NCBI GenBank assembly: GCA_021738535.1
Contig: JAIPBU010000019.1
Coordinates: 1 to 64,000, forward strand
Direction: 5' to 3'
Length of the DNA stretch: 64,000 nucleotides
Source of the DNA: Bacteroidales bacterium
GTDB lineage: Bacteria; Bacteroidota; Bacteroidia; Bacteroidales; VadinHA17
This document shows positions 36,379 to 45,964 of this stretch, in pieces; position 1 is the first letter of the stretch, and the number at the start of each line of letters is the position of its first letter. A model generated the notes under the pieces. That model made no database searches. It saw only the letters and a list, made by a program, of their open reading frames with translations, and was not told where the DNA came from. The translations under genes and the position numbers were made by a program.

Positions 36379-37686
36379 ATGAAAGAAGAAAAAACACCGG
36401 ATATTGAGAAAAGGGGATGGATGTCGCTTGACAATGCCGCCAAGATATTTCCTGCAGTTATCAGTAAGTCATTAAGTTCTGTTTTCAGGATTGGCAGTAC
36501 ACTTAGAGAACCTGTTAAAATATCGGCTCTGCAGGAAGCTGTCAGCATTACCTGCAGGCGTTTCCCATACTATTTGACCAGCCTGCGAAAAGGATTTTTC
36601 TGGTATTTTCTTGAATACGACCCTGAGATCAGGCCCCAGCTTGTTGTTGAAGACAAAAGGCCCTGCATTGCTTTTCCTGCAAAAAAAGGTAATTATGCCC
36701 TTTTCAGGATAGTGGTATATAATAATCATCTGTCAGTTGAATTTCTCCATGTTCTGACCGATGGAGGCGGAGCATTGGAGTTCTTCAGAAGCCTGCTGGT
36801 CACGTATTTAAGGAAATGCGGCTATGACATCCCCTACTCGGAAGGAATAACAGATCCTTCAACGCCGGTTGATCCCGGGGAGACAGAAGACTCTTACAAT
36901 AAATATTTTAAGAGAAATGTACCACCACCACCCAAGCTGGGAAATGCATGGCATCTGCCACATGAACCGGGGCAGGGAAATCACCTGGGGATTACACAGG
37001 CCCTGATTCCTGTATCAGCAATAAAAGACAAAGCCAAAGATAAAGGAGTAACTATTACCGAGTACCTGGCATCATCTTACCTTTTTTCTCTGCAGGAGAT
37101 ATATAAAAAAGACCGGGCAAGGGATAATCATATTATAAGGCTGGAAATCCCGGTCAATATGAGAAGACTATATCCCAGTAAGACTATGCGTAATTTTTCT
37201 CTTTTTGTTTTACCGGAATTTGATATGAGGCTTGACTATTTTACCTTCGATGAAATAGTCAGGCATGTCCATAATTATATGCAGATAGAAACTGATAAAA
37301 AGATTCTCAGTAAAGTGATAGCAAGAAATGTTAAACCTGAACGCAATATCTTTGTCAGGACCACACCTGTGTTTATTAAGGATATTTTTCTTTCTGCCGC
37401 ATTCAAAAAGCATGGTGCTACAAAATATTCCGGGGTATTGACTAATGTTGGTATTGCAAAATTCCCGGAAGAAGCAGAAAAACATATAGAAACAGTATCT
37501 ATGATACCTCCGCCTCCCACAAAGCAGCTAAAGGTGAGTTGCGGTGTATTAAGTTTTAAAGATAATCTGTGTATCAGTTTTGGAAATAATACAGGAAACA
37601 CGGAACTTGAAAGGCGTTTCTTTTCTTTCCTGGCAGGGAAAGGACTGGAAGTAACAATTAAAAAAAATGTCTGGAATGAAAGATAA
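36379..37686 (+). CDS. Alcohol/condensation-type acyltransferase
   Basis: A 435-residue cytoplasmic protein of the BAHD/condensation superfamily (alcohol acetyltransferase or PapA-like). It would move an acyl group from CoA or a carrier to a hydroxyl or amine. The catalytic HxxxDG motif is H124-V-L-T-D128-G in VEFLHVLTDGGGALEF, and the second-domain features RLEIPVNMRRLYPSKTMRN and VLTNVGIAKFPE are typical. An in-frame ATG exists at 36319 but lies within the promoter. The stop overlaps the next gene by 20 bases. The acceptor is unknown; a lipid or glycolipid alcohol would fit the membrane-bound partner. Confidence 0.8.
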   Translation: MKEEKTPDIEKRGWMSLDNAAKIFPAVISKSLSSVFRIGSTLREPVKISALQEAVSITCRRFPYYLTSLRKGFFWYFLEYDPEIRPQLVVEDKRPCIAFPAKKGNYALFRIVVYNNHLSVEFLHVLTDGGGALEFFRSLLVTYLRKCGYDIPYSEGITDPSTPVDPGETEDSYNKYFKRNVPPPPKLGNAWHLPHEPGQGNHLGITQALIPVSAIKDKAKDKGVTITEYLASSYLFSLQEIYKKDRARDNHIIRLEIPVNMRRLYPSKTMRNFSLFVLPEFDMRLDYFTFDEIVRHVHNYMQIETDKKILSKVIARNVKPERNIFVRTTPVFIKDIFLSAAFKKHGATKYSGVLTNVGIAKFPEEAEKHIETVSMIPPPPTKQLKVSCGVLSFKDNLCISFGNNTGNTELERRFFSFLAGKGLEVTIKKNVWNER

Positions 37687-38380
37687 GAATGTATGTCCCA
37701 ATTGTGGCGTAATTCTTGATGAAGGAGTACGGGAGTGCCCTTTATGTCATCATAAGAAAGAGATATCGGGATCAGGAAAAGACAAGGAATTATATCCCAG
37801 CGACATTCTCCACCTTTCCGAGAAAAAATCAAGAATCCATGCATGGGAATTATCCGCAATAATTGCACTGTCAGCAAACCTTATTTGCCTGATAGTAGAT
37901 ATAGTAATAGGTAAAGGAATTAACTGGTCACTCTATGCTATCGCGGCAATTACATGCCTCTGGTTGTTTATTACTTCATTCACGTTTCTTCTGAAAAAGC
38001 CAATATTGCTTGGGCTATCCCTTACCCTCTCAACACTTGGGATGCTTCTTATCATTGACCTCTTAAACTCACCCATTACCTGGTTTACAGGCATTGGCCT
38101 TCCCGTTACGGTAACATTCTGGTTACTTTTCGGGATATTCCTGGTCCTGTACAGGAAGCTCAGGTATAAAGGTTTTAATATACTGGCATTTATCTTAATA
38201 GAGATATCTGCACTCTGCATAGTAATTGACCTGTTTACCGATATGCACCTGAGCGACAGCATCTTTATTGACTGGTCAGCAATAACAGCAGCTACCCTTG
38301 TACCTCTTGCCGGAATATTATTGTTTGTTCATTACCGGATGAAAAGGGGAAAAGACCTGGGCAGCTTCTTCCATGTATAA
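37667..38380 (+). CDS. Zinc-ribbon membrane protein (DUF6320-like)
   Basis: A 237-residue protein with an N-terminal zinc ribbon (CPNCGVILDEGVRECPLC, two CxxC pairs at residues 9-12 and 24-27) followed by six predicted membrane helices (about residues 62-82, 88-108, 113-133, 139-159, 166-186 and 200-222). It resembles the DUF6320 proteins usually paired with the condensation-type acyltransferase. The start overlaps that gene by 20 bases, so the two are translated together. A role as membrane platform or carrier for the acylated product is a guess from context. Confidence 0.75.
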   Translation: MSGMKDKNVCPNCGVILDEGVRECPLCHHKKEISGSGKDKELYPSDILHLSEKKSRIHAWELSAIIALSANLICLIVDIVIGKGINWSLYAIAAITCLWLFITSFTFLLKKPILLGLSLTLSTLGMLLIIDLLNSPITWFTGIGLPVTVTFWLLFGIFLVLYRKLRYKGFNILAFILIEISALCIVIDLFTDMHLSDSIFIDWSAITAATLVPLAGILLFVHYRMKRGKDLGSFFHV

Positions 38381-38398
38381 ATCTTAAAAAATCATATC

Positions 38399-40234
38399 AT
38401 GAAAACCCTCCTTAGATCATTTCTTCTATTGTTTGCATTATCGTTTTTTTCATTAATCTCCTTTTCCCAGGAAATGACACAGGTTCCTGTTGTGGAAGAT
38501 GGGAAAGCCATGGTAATAACAGAGTTTAATAATCCTGATGACTGGATCAGGCATGACCTTTGGGTAGAAACAGAATTTGATTCAGATGGCGATGGTAAAC
38601 CTGACCGTGTTCACGTAGATGTTACAAGACCGGCTCAAACAGATACGGAAGGGCTGAAACTACCGGTAATTTATGCCAGCAGCCCTTATTATGCAGGGAC
38701 AGCCAGCGGAAGAAAATGGCTATGGGATGTAAGACAGGAACTAAACAGCACACCTCCTGTAAGGAAGCATGCCCCAAGGCCTGAAGCACGGGTAAAAAGA
38801 CCGGTAATATCTGATTCAGAAGTTAAAGACTGGGTACCCCGTGGGTTTATCGTGGTACATTCTTCCTCGCCGGGAACAGGATTGTCGGAGGGATGTCCTA
38901 CAGTGGGGGGAGATAATGAGTCTCTGGCCCCAAAGGCTGTCATTGACTGGCTTAACGGAAGGGCGAAGGGCTATACCGGACCGGACAGCAATAAAGAGGT
39001 AAAAGCGTACTGGTCAACCGGTAAAGTGGGGATGACAGGCACTTCATATAACGGCACCCTGCCACTGGCAGCAGCGACTACCGGGGTAGACGGACTGGAA
39101 GTAATAATACCAATTGCACCAAATACTTCTTATTACCACTATTACAGGTCTTACGGACTGATTCGCCACCCGGGTGGCTGGCTGGGAGAAGATATTGATT
39201 ACCTCTATGATTTTATACACAGTGGTACAGGCAACCGCTGGGAATGGTGCAATGAGAATGTAAGGGATGGAGAAATGTATGGAAATTTTGACAGGGTAAA
39301 CGGGGATTATAATGATTTCTGGGCAGGAAGGGACTACCTGAATGACCTGGAGCCGCTTAAATGCGCCGTATTGATGTCTCATGCATTCAACGACTGGAAT
39401 GTTGTGCCCATACACAGTTACAGGATATCGAAGGCGCTGAAAGAGAAAGACGTACCTGTACAAATGTTCTACCACCAGGGCGGACACGGTGGGCGACCAC
39501 CATTTGATATGATGAATGAGTGGTTTACTCACTACCTTTTTGGCGTGGAAAACAATCTGCATGACGGTCCCAAAGCATGGATAGTCAGGGAAGACGACAA
39601 AAGAGAAAATCCTACTCCCTATGCTGATTATCCCAACCCCGGGGCTGAAGATATTACTTTCTTTCTTGAGGGAGGAGCACCCGAGAGAGGGCAATTAAAC
39701 CTTTCTGACAAGGATAGTAAAGGCACTGAAACACTTGTTGACAACGTATCTTTCAGTGGTTCAGCCCTGGCTGAGGCTGAATACACAGAACACAGGCTTA
39801 TCTACCTGACACCTGAACTAGAAGAAGATATACATATATCAGGCATTCCTTCCATAAGCATAAAAGCAGCCAGCAGTAAGCCTGCAGTTAACCTTTCAGT
39901 ATGGCTTGTTTCATTACCATGGGAAGATGGCAGGAGATCAAAAATCACCGATAATATCATAACCCGTGGATGGGCGGATCTGCAGAATTATAAATCAGAA
40001 TGGGAAAGCGAAGCACTTGTCCCCGGTAAATTCTACGAAATGACTTTTGATTTGCAACCTGATGACCAGGTAATAAAAGCCGGCCAGCAGATTGGGCTGA
40101 TGATCTTCTCCAGCGACCGTGATTTTACCCTCTGGCCCGAACCGGGAACGGAGCTGACAATAGACCTTGGAGGAACAATACTAAGACTGCCGGTTGTCGG
40201 TGGCAAAGAGGCTTATGAGAATGCAGTTGAGTAA
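38399..40234 (+). CDS. Xaa-Pro dipeptidyl-peptidase (S15 / PepX type)
   Basis: A 611-residue exported serine peptidase that releases Xaa-Pro dipeptides. The signal peptide MKTLLRSFLLLFALSFFSLISFSQ is clear. The N-terminal hydrolase domain has DSDGDGKPDRVHVDVTRP, Ser in GMTGTSYNGTLP, and the His region in MFYHQGGHGGRPP. A C-terminal jelly-roll domain of the PepX-C type starts near residue 420 (HLTP-like IYLTPELEEDIHISG). It lies 18 bases after the zinc-ribbon gene on the same strand. It is the third distinct proline-specific exopeptidase of the region. Confidence 0.92.
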   Translation: MKTLLRSFLLLFALSFFSLISFSQEMTQVPVVEDGKAMVITEFNNPDDWIRHDLWVETEFDSDGDGKPDRVHVDVTRPAQTDTEGLKLPVIYASSPYYAGTASGRKWLWDVRQELNSTPPVRKHAPRPEARVKRPVISDSEVKDWVPRGFIVVHSSSPGTGLSEGCPTVGGDNESLAPKAVIDWLNGRAKGYTGPDSNKEVKAYWSTGKVGMTGTSYNGTLPLAAATTGVDGLEVIIPIAPNTSYYHYYRSYGLIRHPGGWLGEDIDYLYDFIHSGTGNRWEWCNENVRDGEMYGNFDRVNGDYNDFWAGRDYLNDLEPLKCAVLMSHAFNDWNVVPIHSYRISKALKEKDVPVQMFYHQGGHGGRPPFDMMNEWFTHYLFGVENNLHDGPKAWIVREDDKRENPTPYADYPNPGAEDITFFLEGGAPERGQLNLSDKDSKGTETLVDNVSFSGSALAEAEYTEHRLIYLTPELEEDIHISGIPSISIKAASSKPAVNLSVWLVSLPWEDGRRSKITDNIITRGWADLQNYKSEWESEALVPGKFYEMTFDLQPDDQVIKAGQQIGLMIFSSDRDFTLWPEPGTELTIDLGGTILRLPVVGGKEAYENAVE

Positions 40235-40326
40235 AGCCTGGAGGGAGCGAAGAAGTGACTAAGTGACTGAGTGACTAAGGTATTAAATAACATAAGTTTA
40301 TAATCCGGTATTCAATATTATTGAAG

Positions 40327-40334
40327 TATATTTG
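40327..40334 (+). promoter_or_regulatory. -7 box of the M14/pepT/M28 operon
   Basis: TATATTTG, a perfect TAnnTTTG match. It gives a leader of about 145 bases before the M14 start, in which two large hairpins lie. Directly upstream, at 40254-40280, GTGACT occurs three times with a nine-base period. Confidence 0.6.
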
Positions 40335-40370
40335 GGCTTTTCAATCAAAAAAAGACGAAATGAAACGAAC

Positions 40371-40479
40371 ATGAATTTTATCATTTTAAAATATATTCAA
40401 GAAAATGATTAAAATTCATCGGGAGTTCCTGAATGTGAAGAAATTTTTAGTTTCTTCATTTTCAGCAAACTAAAAATTT
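40371..40479 (+). promoter_or_regulatory. Leader with two long AT-rich hairpins
   Basis: Hairpin 1 pairs ATGAATTTTATCATTTT (40371-40387) with AAAATGATTAAAATTCAT (40402-40419), complete but for one bulged base, with a 14-base loop. Hairpin 2 pairs AAATTTTTAGTTT (40441-40453) with AAACTAAAAATTT (40467-40479), a perfect 13-bp stem with a 13-base loop that ends only seven bases before the start codon. Both lie inside the predicted 5' leader. Being almost pure A-U, they could melt with temperature or be protein-bound; hairpin 2 would block ribosome access. No known riboswitch is recognised. Confidence 0.65.
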
Positions 40480-40486
40480 TTAACAG

Positions 40487-43012
40487 ATGAAAAGAACTGC
40501 CATAGTAGCATTACTGCTAATGCTTATATCAGGTGCTAATTCACAGAATATCAAAAAACCTGCTGAATTCCTGGGATATGAACCAGGTACACAATTTACC
40601 CTCCACCACCAGGCCCTGGATTATTTTAAATATATAGCAGGCAATTCAGATAAAGTTGTTTACAGAAAATATGGCAAGACCGGCGAAGGACGCGAACTGG
40701 GAGTTGTTTTTGTTTCAGCACCGGAAAATATTTCGAACCTTGAAGAAATCAGGAAAGATAACCTGGTAAACACAGGTTTCATGGAAGGAGAAAAAACAGG
40801 GATGCAGATGCCTCTAGTATGGCTCAGTTACAACGTTCACGGGAATGAGTCAGTCGGGATGGAAGCAGCATTAAAAACCCTGCATACACTTGTAGCAGGT
40901 AATTATGAAGGAGTTGATGACTGGCTTGACAATTGTGTCATTATCATTGATCCATGCCAGAATCCTGACGGCAGGGATCTTTACACCAACAGGTACAGGC
41001 GCATGCAATCAGTCAAACCCAATGCCAGCCCGGACGACTGGCAGCATCACCAGCCATGGCCAAGTGCAAGGCTTAACCACTATTTGTTCGATCTTAACAG
41101 GGATTGGACCTGGCAAACACAGGCTGAAACATATCAACGACTAAGGCTTTATAACAGTTTTATGCCTCATGTGCATGCAGATTTTCATGAAATGGGCTCC
41201 GGATCTTCATTCTTCTTTCCTCCGGGAGCAGACCCCTGGCATAATGCTATAACACCCTGGCAGCATAAATTCCATGAGCTTACCGGAGAAGCCAATGCTG
41301 AACTTTTTGATAAATCCTTCAGGCTCTATTTCACAAAAGAAAGCTTTGACCTCTTCTGTCCCAGTTTTGGCGATACCTGGCCCCTGTTCAACGGTGCCAT
41401 GGGATTTACTTATGAGCAGGGTGGCGGGGGGTACTCCGGCCTTGCACTGGCAAGAGAGACAGGAGACACACTAACCCTTGAACACAGGATAGAAGGACAT
41501 TTCCTTGCATCTATGGCTACTATCAAAGCAAGCTATGAAAACAGGGAAAGACTTGTTAAAGAATTCAATGATTATTTCCTCAGCGGCCTTGAAAAGCCTG
41601 TTTTTGAATATGAATCTGTTGTAATTAAAGGATCTAATGACAGGTCATCCGTAAAAGGCCTTTTTGAACTACTCGATAAAAACCAGATACGCTACGGAGT
41701 TGTTAAAAACTCAGGTAAGAAATATAAGGGATTTGATTACCTCGCAAACAAAGAATCTGAATTCGAAATAACTGAGGGTGACTTTGTGATAAGCGCCCGC
41801 CAGCCTCAATCGCATATGGTAAAAGTGCTTTTCGAACCCGACTCAAAATACAATGATTCACTGAGTTACGATCTTACCGCCTGGGCACTTCCATATATAT
41901 ACGATCTTAAGGCCTATGCAGTGAAAGAAAAAATTGCTGCAGATGATGATGGATCAGGAATGCCCGCATTTGATAAGAACGAAGTCCCGGAAAAAACACC
42001 TTACGCGTACATAGCAGACTGGAATGGTTTTAACGAATTAAAGCTGATGTCCGGCCTGCTAAAGAATAAATACAGGGTAAGAAGCATGCTGAAACCATTC
42101 AGCACAGCTGATAAAGACTTTAACAGGGGCAGCCTGATAATAACCCGCGGAGACAATAAGGATAAAGTTGAAGAATTCGACAAGGATATTAACGGGATGG
42201 CTAATGATTGCGAGGTTAAACTCTACCCTGTCTATGGAGGCATGTCACAAAATGGGAAAGACCTGGGCTCAAATTATTCCAGGCCTTCTTATGACCCGGA
42301 TATCGCTATCCTTGGCGGAGATGGTGTATCTACTTACGGATTCGGAGAACTGTGGTATTTTATGGAAAGGGAAATAGAATATCCTGTAACCGTACTGACA
42401 CTGGACTACTTTTCTTCGGTTAACCTAACTAAATATGATGTACTGCTACTTCCTTCAGGTTCTTACAAGAAACATAAGGAAAAACTCACTGATTTTGTAA
42501 AACAGGGAGGCCGCCTGGTCCTTTTTGATGATGCCATAAAACTGTTCTCAGGAGATAAGTCAACAAATCTTTATAAAGCCGTTGAGGCAAGGAAAAAAGA
42601 AGAGGAGAAAGAGGAAGACAAGTTAAAAACCGATGATAAGGAGCACCTGAAACGATTTGAGCATAGCAGGAGAGAAAGGCTTAAAAGCAGATCATCGGGA
42701 AGTATTTACCGTATTAAGCTGGATGACAGTCATCCCTATGCTTTCGGCCTGGGTAAAGAATGGTTTATGATGAGGAATTCATCAGACCATTATCCTTTCC
42801 TTGCAAAAGGCAACAATATTGCATATATCCTGGAGAATGAACCTGTGGCAGGCTTTGCAGGCAATGAATTCAAGGAGGATGTTAAGAACACCATCATTGT
42901 TGCAAGTGAAAGCATGGGACGAGGTGAGATAGTTTACCTTACAGATGATCCCTATTACAGGGCATACTGGAAAAGCGGCAGGATTCTGATCGGAAATATA
43001 TTATTCAGATAA
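40487..43012 (+). CDS. M14-family zinc carboxypeptidase, exported
   Basis: An 841-residue secreted metallopeptidase. After the signal peptide (MKRTAIVALLLMLISGANSQ) comes the carboxypeptidase domain (about 30-360). The HxxE zinc motif is in YNVHGNESVGMEA, a substrate Arg/Asn region in NPDGRDLYTNRYRRMQ, the third zinc His in VHADFHEMG, and the catalytic Glu probably in TLTLEHRIEGHF. The C-terminal half (about 480-841) looks like a glutamine-amidotransferase-like alpha/beta domain (LGGDGVSTYGFGELWYF; VLLLPSGSYKKHKEKLTDFV), as in other large Bacteroidota M14 proteins. It heads an operon with pepT (one base apart) and an M28 peptidase (12 bases). Confidence 0.9.
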   Translation: MKRTAIVALLLMLISGANSQNIKKPAEFLGYEPGTQFTLHHQALDYFKYIAGNSDKVVYRKYGKTGEGRELGVVFVSAPENISNLEEIRKDNLVNTGFMEGEKTGMQMPLVWLSYNVHGNESVGMEAALKTLHTLVAGNYEGVDDWLDNCVIIIDPCQNPDGRDLYTNRYRRMQSVKPNASPDDWQHHQPWPSARLNHYLFDLNRDWTWQTQAETYQRLRLYNSFMPHVHADFHEMGSGSSFFFPPGADPWHNAITPWQHKFHELTGEANAELFDKSFRLYFTKESFDLFCPSFGDTWPLFNGAMGFTYEQGGGGYSGLALARETGDTLTLEHRIEGHFLASMATIKASYENRERLVKEFNDYFLSGLEKPVFEYESVVIKGSNDRSSVKGLFELLDKNQIRYGVVKNSGKKYKGFDYLANKESEFEITEGDFVISARQPQSHMVKVLFEPDSKYNDSLSYDLTAWALPYIYDLKAYAVKEKIAADDDGSGMPAFDKNEVPEKTPYAYIADWNGFNELKLMSGLLKNKYRVRSMLKPFSTADKDFNRGSLIITRGDNKDKVEEFDKDINGMANDCEVKLYPVYGGMSQNGKDLGSNYSRPSYDPDIAILGGDGVSTYGFGELWYFMEREIEYPVTVLTLDYFSSVNLTKYDVLLLPSGSYKKHKEKLTDFVKQGGRLVLFDDAIKLFSGDKSTNLYKAVEARKKEEEKEEDKLKTDDKEHLKRFEHSRRERLKSRSSGSIYRIKLDDSHPYAFGLGKEWFMMRNSSDHYPFLAKGNNIAYILENEPVAGFAGNEFKEDVKNTIIVASESMGRGEIVYLTDDPYYRAYWKSGRILIGNILFR

Positions 43013-43013
43013 G

Positions 43014-44243
43014 ATGGAAAAAGTAGTCAGCAGGTTTATAAAATATGCCAAAACCGATACGCAGTCAGATGAGAACTCTGACAGTTGCCCGAGTACGGCA
43101 AAGCAACTTGATCTTGCAATCCTGCTCGAAAAGGAAATGATCGCGATCGGGCTTACCGATGTAAACCTTGATAAAAACGGCTACCTGACGGCTACTCTTC
43201 CTTCAAACACAGATAAGAAATTACCTGTTCTGGGACTGATAGCCCATATGGACACAAGCCCTGATATGAGCGGCAACAATGTCAACCCCAGCATCAGGAA
43301 GAATTATGATGGTAAGGATATTATTCTCAACCAAGAAAAGGATATTGTTCTCAGTCCTGCAGAGTTCCCTGAATTAGCAAGATATAAGGGAGATGACATA
43401 ATTACTGCAGATGGAACAAGCCTGCTCGGAGCCGATGATAAAGCCGGAATAGCAGAAATAATTACAGCCCTTGATTATTTTATTGAGCATCCTGATGTTG
43501 AACATGGAAAGATCAGGATCGGGTTTACACCTGATGAGGAAATAGGAAGGGGTGCGGATAAATTTGATGTGGAAAAGTTCGGTGCCGACTTTGCCTTCAC
43601 AGTTGACGGAGGTGAAGTGGGCGAGCTGGAATATGAGAACTTCAATGCTGCAATGGCAACAGTAGAAGTAAAAGGCCGTAATGTACATCCCGGAACTGCT
43701 AAAAACCAGATGATCAATTCCCAGCACCTGGCTGCGGAATTCCAGTCCCTCCTACCGGATGTAATGCGACCCGAACATACTACGGGCTATGAGGGTTTCC
43801 TGCACCTTGTTGATATAGAAGGGAGTGTTGAATATACAAAGATGAGGTTTCTTGTCAGGGATCACGACCAGAATAAATTCATGGATAAGAAAAAACTCCT
43901 GGAACATGCTGCTTCCTTTGTTAATAATAAATACGGAAAAGACCTGGTTAAAGTTGACATTGCTGACCAGTACTATAATATGAAGGAAAAAGTAAAAGAG
44001 CATTTTCATATTATTGATCTTGCAGCGAAAGCAATGAAGGAGGCAGGTATTCAACCCCTTGTTAAGCCTATAAGAGGAGGAACTGACGGCTCACGGCTTT
44101 CATATATGGGACTGCCATGCCCGAATATTTTTACCGGGGGACATAATTTTCACGGCAGGTATGAATATATACCCATAAGATCTATGAATTATGCGGTTGA
44201 AACCATCAGGAATATCATAAAGCTAATTCCCGCGTTATTTTAA
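43014..44243 (+). CDS. pepT: Peptidase T (tripeptide aminopeptidase)
   Basis: A 409-residue cytoplasmic zinc aminopeptidase of family M20B that removes the N-terminal residue of tripeptides. Motifs are LIAHMDTSPDMSG (first zinc His and Asp), LLGADDKAGIAEI (bridging Asp), FTPDEEIGRGADKF (catalytic Glu-Glu), FTVDGGEVGELEYENFN, and the C-terminal His in FTGGHNFHGRYEYIP. It follows the M14 gene with a single base between stop and start. It would finish the tripeptides made outside the cell. Confidence 0.95.
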   Translation: MEKVVSRFIKYAKTDTQSDENSDSCPSTAKQLDLAILLEKEMIAIGLTDVNLDKNGYLTATLPSNTDKKLPVLGLIAHMDTSPDMSGNNVNPSIRKNYDGKDIILNQEKDIVLSPAEFPELARYKGDDIITADGTSLLGADDKAGIAEIITALDYFIEHPDVEHGKIRIGFTPDEEIGRGADKFDVEKFGADFAFTVDGGEVGELEYENFNAAMATVEVKGRNVHPGTAKNQMINSQHLAAEFQSLLPDVMRPEHTTGYEGFLHLVDIEGSVEYTKMRFLVRDHDQNKFMDKKKLLEHAASFVNNKYGKDLVKVDIADQYYNMKEKVKEHFHIIDLAAKAMKEAGIQPLVKPIRGGTDGSRLSYMGLPCPNIFTGGHNFHGRYEYIPIRSMNYAVETIRNIIKLIPALF

Positions 44244-44255
44244 ATTCACTTTACA

Positions 44256-45875
44256 ATGAACAGATATGTTTTATTCTTAGCCTCACTTTTTATACTGTCA
44301 TCCTGCGAGGAAGACCGAAGTTTCAAAGATGCATATGAAGAAATCTCTGTTGACAAGATGAAAGCCCATGTAAAAACTCTTGCCTCGGATGAATTCATGG
44401 GCAGAGCCCCTTTCACTGAAGGTGAAGAAAAAACAGTGCACTACCTTGCTTCACAAATGGAAGAAATTGGTTTTGAGCCTGCTTTTGGGAACAGTTACTT
44501 CCAGGAAGTACCAATGATAGAAATAACTTCTGATGTTACTGAACCTGTACTGATAGAAACCAGTAATAACAATTACTCCTTAAATGCACCGGACGACATA
44601 GCATTAATCAGTCCCAGAATTAAAGATAATATCAGTATCAAAGAGTCTGAAATGGTTTTTGCCGGTTTTGGAATTGATGCAGGTGATTATGAGTGGAATG
44701 ACTTCAGGAACCTTGATATCAGGGGAAAAACACTTGTTGTACTTGTAAACGACCCTGGCTTATACACAGGTAATAAGGATCTTTTTAAGGGCAGGGAAAT
44801 GACATATTATGGCAGGTGGACCTATAAATATGAACAGGCGTCCAGGCTGGGGGCTGAAGGTGTACTTATTATACATGAAACTGAAGGAGCAGGTTATCCC
44901 TATGATATTCCCAGGAAAAGCTCAATAACACCAAACCTTTACCTTGAGGATGAGAATAAAAATACTGACAGGTGTATGTTCACAGGGTGGATATCCGCGG
45001 ATGCTGCTGATAGACTGTTTAAAGACCTGGGATATAATGTAAATGATCTCCGGAAAAAGGCCTGCAACAAAAATTTTGAAGGCTTTGAAATGGATGCAAA
45101 CATAAGTCTTAATATCAAAAATTCATTTGTGCGCAATGCATCCCATAATGTTGCAGGTGTATTAGAGGGCAAAACACGGCCCGGAGAAGTTATTATCTAT
45201 TCAGGTCACTGGGACCATTTTGGCATTGGGGAGGCAGAAAAAGGCGATTCAATCTACAACGGGGCAGTTGATAACGGAACAACAATGGCATGGGTGTTTG
45301 AAACAGGAAGAGCCTTCACCAGGCTTGATAAGCGACCCGACCGTTCAATAATGCTCTTCTTCCCCACTGCAGAAGAGCAGGGTTTACTTGGTTCAAGGTA
45401 TTATACGCAAAACCCTGCTTTTGATATTGATAAAACAGTTGCCTGCATCAATAATGACCTGATACTGCCTCTGGGCAGGATGAAAGATGTTATGGTTACC
45501 GGTTATGGCCAGTCAGAACTGGATGATATGCTTGCAGAGGCAGCTGCACGACAAGACAGGTACCTTATGCCCGACCCCAATTCACATACGGGTATGTATT
45601 TCAGGTCTGATCATTTCTCGTTTGCTAAGAAAGGCGTTCCATCATTATATGCACGCGGTAACTGCGATTCCCGCGAACACGGAAAAGAATGGGCTTCTGA
45701 ACAGGAACAGGAATATATCAATTACCGCTACCACAGGCCCGCTGATAATTACGATCCTGAAACCTGGAATTTCGAAGGTATCAGAGAAGATGCACAACTT
45801 GTTTTTGAACTGGGATACAGGCTTGCTAACTCGGAAACCCGGCCAAAATGGAAAGAAGGATCTGAATTCAAATAA
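44256..45875 (+). CDS. M28-family aminopeptidase with PA domain, lipoprotein
   Basis: A 539-residue zinc peptidase. The signal ends in a lipobox (FILSSC, Cys17), so it is a lipoprotein. A PA-like insert at about 120-230 (GKTLVVLVNDPGLYTG) precedes or interrupts the catalytic part, which has metal ligands in IYSGHWDHFGIG, GAVDNGTTMAWVFE, PTAEEQGLLGSRYY and FRSDHFSFAKKGVP. Dizinc aminopeptidases of this group remove N-terminal residues from peptides. It is the last gene of the M14/pepT/M28 operon. Confidence 0.92.
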   Translation: MNRYVLFLASLFILSSCEEDRSFKDAYEEISVDKMKAHVKTLASDEFMGRAPFTEGEEKTVHYLASQMEEIGFEPAFGNSYFQEVPMIEITSDVTEPVLIETSNNNYSLNAPDDIALISPRIKDNISIKESEMVFAGFGIDAGDYEWNDFRNLDIRGKTLVVLVNDPGLYTGNKDLFKGREMTYYGRWTYKYEQASRLGAEGVLIIHETEGAGYPYDIPRKSSITPNLYLEDENKNTDRCMFTGWISADAADRLFKDLGYNVNDLRKKACNKNFEGFEMDANISLNIKNSFVRNASHNVAGVLEGKTRPGEVIIYSGHWDHFGIGEAEKGDSIYNGAVDNGTTMAWVFETGRAFTRLDKRPDRSIMLFFPTAEEQGLLGSRYYTQNPAFDIDKTVACINNDLILPLGRMKDVMVTGYGQSELDDMLAEAAARQDRYLMPDPNSHTGMYFRSDHFSFAKKGVPSLYARGNCDSREHGKEWASEQEQEYINYRYHRPADNYDPETWNFEGIREDAQLVFELGYRLANSETRPKWKEGSEFK

Positions 45876-45964
45876 CAACCAAGTGAGACGGTAACCCCCC
45901 AAACCCCCGGCAAACCTTTTTTACAAATCCAGCTAATTATTAAATTACTGTTAATTGTTTCACA

